A stretch of 64,000 nt of DNA from positions 62,001 through 126,000 of the forward strand of contig JANYAV010000004.1 in NCBI GenBank assembly GCA_025361145.1. Reading direction: 5' to 3'. The position numbers were made by a program, and so were the translations under genes. Every line of letters begins with the position of its first letter. Positions within the stretch are counted from its first letter, which is position 1. Under the pieces are notes generated by a model, which saw only the letters and a program-made list of their open reading frames with translations, was not told the DNA's origin and did no database searches. Below, piece after piece: positions 61,726-64,000 of the stretch. The DNA is from Dehalococcoidia bacterium. Lineage in GTDB: Bacteria; Chloroflexota; Dehalococcoidia; Dehalococcoidales; UBA3254.

Positions 61726-63717
61726 GTGGACCGGGATCTTAAGTTAACACGGGATTTGGGCTTTTTACGTATAGGCGCGGCCGTTCCGCAATTGCGGGTG
61801 GCTGATGTCGATTTTAATGTGAAGTCCATTCGTAGTTTAATTCGTCAGGCTCGGCGTCAAGGTGTGCAGGTCCTGGCTTTCCCTGAAATGGCAGTTACCG
61901 GTTATACACTGGGCGATCTGGTACAGCACCAGGCTTTACTGACAGGCGCAGAAAAAGGGCTGGCTAGTCTGGCTGCGGATAAAGACGCTCAAGCCATGCT
62001 GCTGATGGTGGGCGCTCCCCTTTTAATCGGACAGAAGATATTTAATTGCGCGGTTCTGATCAATCAGGGCAGGATTATCGGAGCAGTCCCCAAAACCAGA
62101 CTGCCCAACTACAAAGAGTTTTACGATGACCGCTGGTTTGAGTCGGGTGATAATGCTTCCACCGATATCGCGATTATTGCAGGGGCAGAAGTTCCCTTCG
62201 GTACTGACCTGTTATTCCAGATTAATGGTAATTCGGCCGCAGTCGTCGGCGTGGAGGTCTGTGAAGACCTGTGGGTACCGCTTTCACCCCATGAAAAACA
62301 GGCCGTAGCTGGGGCAAACCTACTTTTTAATCTCTCCGCCAGCAATGAAGTTCTGGGCAAGTATGATTGGCGCCGTACTATGGTCTCCGCTGAGTCAGGG
62401 CGCTGTTTGGCGGCTTATTGTTATGTCTCCAGCAGTATCGGAGAATCATCTAACGATGTGGTTTTCGGCGGCCATGCTATGACGGCTGAAAATGGGATAA
62501 TACTTGCGGAGTCGCCCCGTTTATGCAGCGCTGAACAATTGATCATCAGTGATATTGATATCGACCGTCTGGCCTTTAACCGCCGCCAGATTTCCAGCTT
62601 CAGGGATAATTCATGCTGCGGTGAACCTTTCCGCATGTTAGAGATTGATGTAGGAGAAGTTGCCGCTGCCAAATTATATCGTACCATGGAAGCCCATCCT
62701 TTTGTGCCGTCTGATCCCTCTCGCCGGAATGACAGATGCCATGAGATTTTTTCCATGCAGGTTGGAGCGCTGACCAAAAAGCTGAGCGGAGCAAAAAAAG
62801 AAAAGATTGTACTGGGTATGTCGGGCGGTTTAGATTCAACACTGGCGCTGCTGGCAGCCGTTAAAACACTGGATTTCCTGGAGTTGCCGCGTACCAATCT
62901 TTATGCTTTTACATTGCCGGGTTATGGTACTACAGAACGTACCAAAGGCAATGCCACCCGTTTATGCAAAGCCCTGGGAGTGTCCCTGGCGGAAGTGGAT
63001 ATTACCGTCACCTGTGATTCACAATTGAAAGACCTCAAGCACAAGGGACATGAAGATGTGGTTTTTGAGAACGTCCAGGCCCGTTATCGTACTGCCTTTC
63101 TTTTTAACAAAGCTAATGAATTGGATGCCATCATGCTGGGAACCAGCGATCTGACGGAAGTGGCCTTAGGCTGGAGCACTTTTGCCGGCGACCAGGTTTC
63201 TCACTATCACATCAATGTCTCAGTGCCTAAAACCCTGGTGCAATTCCTGGTGCGCTGGGTAGCGGTTGATGAGATCAAAGATGCCAAAACTCGAAAGATC
63301 CTGATAGATATTCTGGATACTCCCATTTCTCCTGAATTATTGCGGCACAACGGCGGCGTGATCACGCAAAAAAGTGAAGATATTATCGGGCCGGTGGAGT
63401 TAGCTGATTTCTTCCTGTATCCTTTTATTCGCTTCGGCATGGCTCCGGGTAAAATCCTATATCTGGCTGATCAGGTGCGGTCACAGGGTTTATTTGATAG
63501 TAAATATAGTCTGGATGACCTTAATAAATGGTTTAAGAGTTTTATTAGTCGGTTCTTTGCCAACCAGTTCAAACGGACCTGTTTGCCCGAGGGGCCTAAG
63601 GTGGGTTCGGTCAGTCTCTCTCCCCGCGGCGACTGGCGCATGCCTTCTGATGCTGAACCAGCCCTCTGGTTAGCTGACCTGGAAGCCATGTATCAGAAAT
63701 TAAAAACAGCGAAATAA
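61726..63717 (+). CDS. nadE: Glutamine-dependent NAD synthetase
   Basis: A 663-residue two-domain enzyme. The N-terminal nitrilase-like glutaminase has Glu (FPEMAVTGYT), Lys (PKTRLPNYKEFYDDRWF) and Cys (GVEVCEDLW). The C-terminal synthetase has the P-loop MSGGLDSTLALL and GTSDLTEVALGW. GTG 61726 is preferred: AGGGGGG lies six bases upstream, whereas a TTG seven codons earlier has none. It converts deamido-NAD to NAD using glutamine and ATP. Confidence 0.95.
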   Translation: MDRDLKLTRDLGFLRIGAAVPQLRVADVDFNVKSIRSLIRQARRQGVQVLAFPEMAVTGYTLGDLVQHQALLTGAEKGLASLAADKDAQAMLLMVGAPLLIGQKIFNCAVLINQGRIIGAVPKTRLPNYKEFYDDRWFESGDNASTDIAIIAGAEVPFGTDLLFQINGNSAAVVGVEVCEDLWVPLSPHEKQAVAGANLLFNLSASNEVLGKYDWRRTMVSAESGRCLAAYCYVSSSIGESSNDVVFGGHAMTAENGIILAESPRLCSAEQLIISDIDIDRLAFNRRQISSFRDNSCCGEPFRMLEIDVGEVAAAKLYRTMEAHPFVPSDPSRRNDRCHEIFSMQVGALTKKLSGAKKEKIVLGMSGGLDSTLALLAAVKTLDFLELPRTNLYAFTLPGYGTTERTKGNATRLCKALGVSLAEVDITVTCDSQLKDLKHKGHEDVVFENVQARYRTAFLFNKANELDAIMLGTSDLTEVALGWSTFAGDQVSHYHINVSVPKTLVQFLVRWVAVDEIKDAKTRKILIDILDTPISPELLRHNGGVITQKSEDIIGPVELADFFLYPFIRFGMAPGKILYLADQVRSQGLFDSKYSLDDLNKWFKSFISRFFANQFKRTCLPEGPKVGSVSLSPRGDWRMPSDAEPALWLADLEAMYQKLKTAK

Positions 63718-63747
63718 TTAGTTATCAGTAGAGAGAACTCCCCACCG

Positions 63748-63797
63748 TAGATCCTTCGTCCCGATATAATCGGGACTCCAGGATGACAGCAAAGCTG
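63748..63797 (-). repeat. Modular dispersed repeat, type C, single copy
   Basis: On the minus strand TGTCATCCTGGAGTCCCGAT then ATCGGGACGAAGGATCT: type C with loop TAT in place of AAA. It lies 31 bases after nadE, far from the glycan island, and is the only copy in reverse orientation. Confidence 0.8.
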
Positions 63798-63819
63798 TCA
63801 GATTTTAGTATTTAGACAG

Positions 63820-63852
63820 CCCCTGGCTCCAGATTTGGAGCAGGGGGTTTTT
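63820..63852 (+). terminator. Terminator of nadE
   Basis: CCCCTGGCTCCA (63820-63831) with TGGAGCAGGGG (63836-63846) and one bulge, followed by TTTTT. The remaining bases to 64000 hold a TATAAT at 63901-63906 and an ATG at 63973 that is open to the window edge but has no ribosome site; I cannot call a gene there. Confidence 0.75.
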
Positions 63853-64000
63853 GTTATGAAAAGCAATATAATGAAAGTTAATATATGAAAAAAGAATTGT
63901 TATAATGTTAAAGCGGGTGTAGAATAAACTTAATCAAATTGTTCCTATGTTATTAGTGGTGGATATGTAAGAATGCCGTTGAATTGGGGGTTTTATCCAT

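Overview
The window reads as chromosomal DNA of an anaerobic bacterium, most likely a Chloroflexota member near the Dehalococcoidia. That placement is an inference from gene content: a ferredoxin-dependent 2-oxoacid oxidoreductase, a molybdopterin enzyme with a small iron-sulfur partner, a cytochrome b/HdrD-type fusion, desulforedoxin-like miniproteins, a UPF0210 (DUF711)/ACT pair, archaeal-type IMP cyclohydrolase, GuaB3 and an STT3-type oligosaccharyltransferase. No 16S rRNA or marker gene is present to settle it. Most genes look intact, with Shine-Dalgarno sites and operon-like spacing.

Layout. 0-5 kb: the end of an ABC exporter, a frameshifted metallo-beta-lactamase-fold gene, then a molybdopterin oxidoreductase with its ferredoxin-like subunit behind a leader that ends in an intrinsic terminator, and the decayed start of a second molybdopterin gene. 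5-14 kb: an AEC transporter, a korDABC-ACT operon (minus strand), a Gre-like coiled-coil protein, flavodoxin, a BaiN-type flavoprotein and the ACT/UPF0210 pair. 13.6-22.1 kb: a complete pyrR-pyrB-pyrC-carA-carB-pyrK operon (minus strand) behind a PyrR attenuator whose binding loop, antiterminator and terminator can all be read. 22.2-45.8 kb: a surface-glycan island with a DPM1-like glycosyltransferase, STT3, a Wzm/Wzt exporter, several glycosyltransferases, a sugar aminotransferase and acetyltransferase, and the dTDP-rhamnose genes rmlA-B-D-C. 46-64 kb: GuaB3, a tRNA-Ala/GIY-YIG locus, ornithine cyclodeaminase, an HdrD-like membrane protein, a DEAD-box helicase, an HD-GYP sensor, flavin reductase, PurO, two mini-desulforedoxins, FolE, homoserine dehydrogenase, a parvulin and NAD synthetase.

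The glycan island holds most of the unexplained structure. Its plus-strand intergenic gaps are filled by a modular dispersed repeat: constant flanks around interchangeable hairpin cores. Every gap of the rml operon is filled by arrays of a degenerate 7-8 bp ACGC-headed unit, and that unit supplies the stop codons of rmlB and rmlD. Part of the island (about 30.1-37.5 kb) is visibly more AT-rich, which suggests later acquisition.

The most unusual locus is 47.6-48.7 kb. Two 91-bp tandem units begin as tRNA-Ala but are remodelled into nested hairpins. They precede an intact tRNA-Ala(UGC), whose encoded CCA lies nine bases before a small GIY-YIG nuclease gene. A second, damaged tRNA-3'-end/GIY-YIG pair follows. 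The inner hairpin of the remodelled units matches one of the cores of the dispersed repeat. Just upstream, on the minus strand, a consensus promoter fires almost directly into an intrinsic terminator ahead of guaB3.
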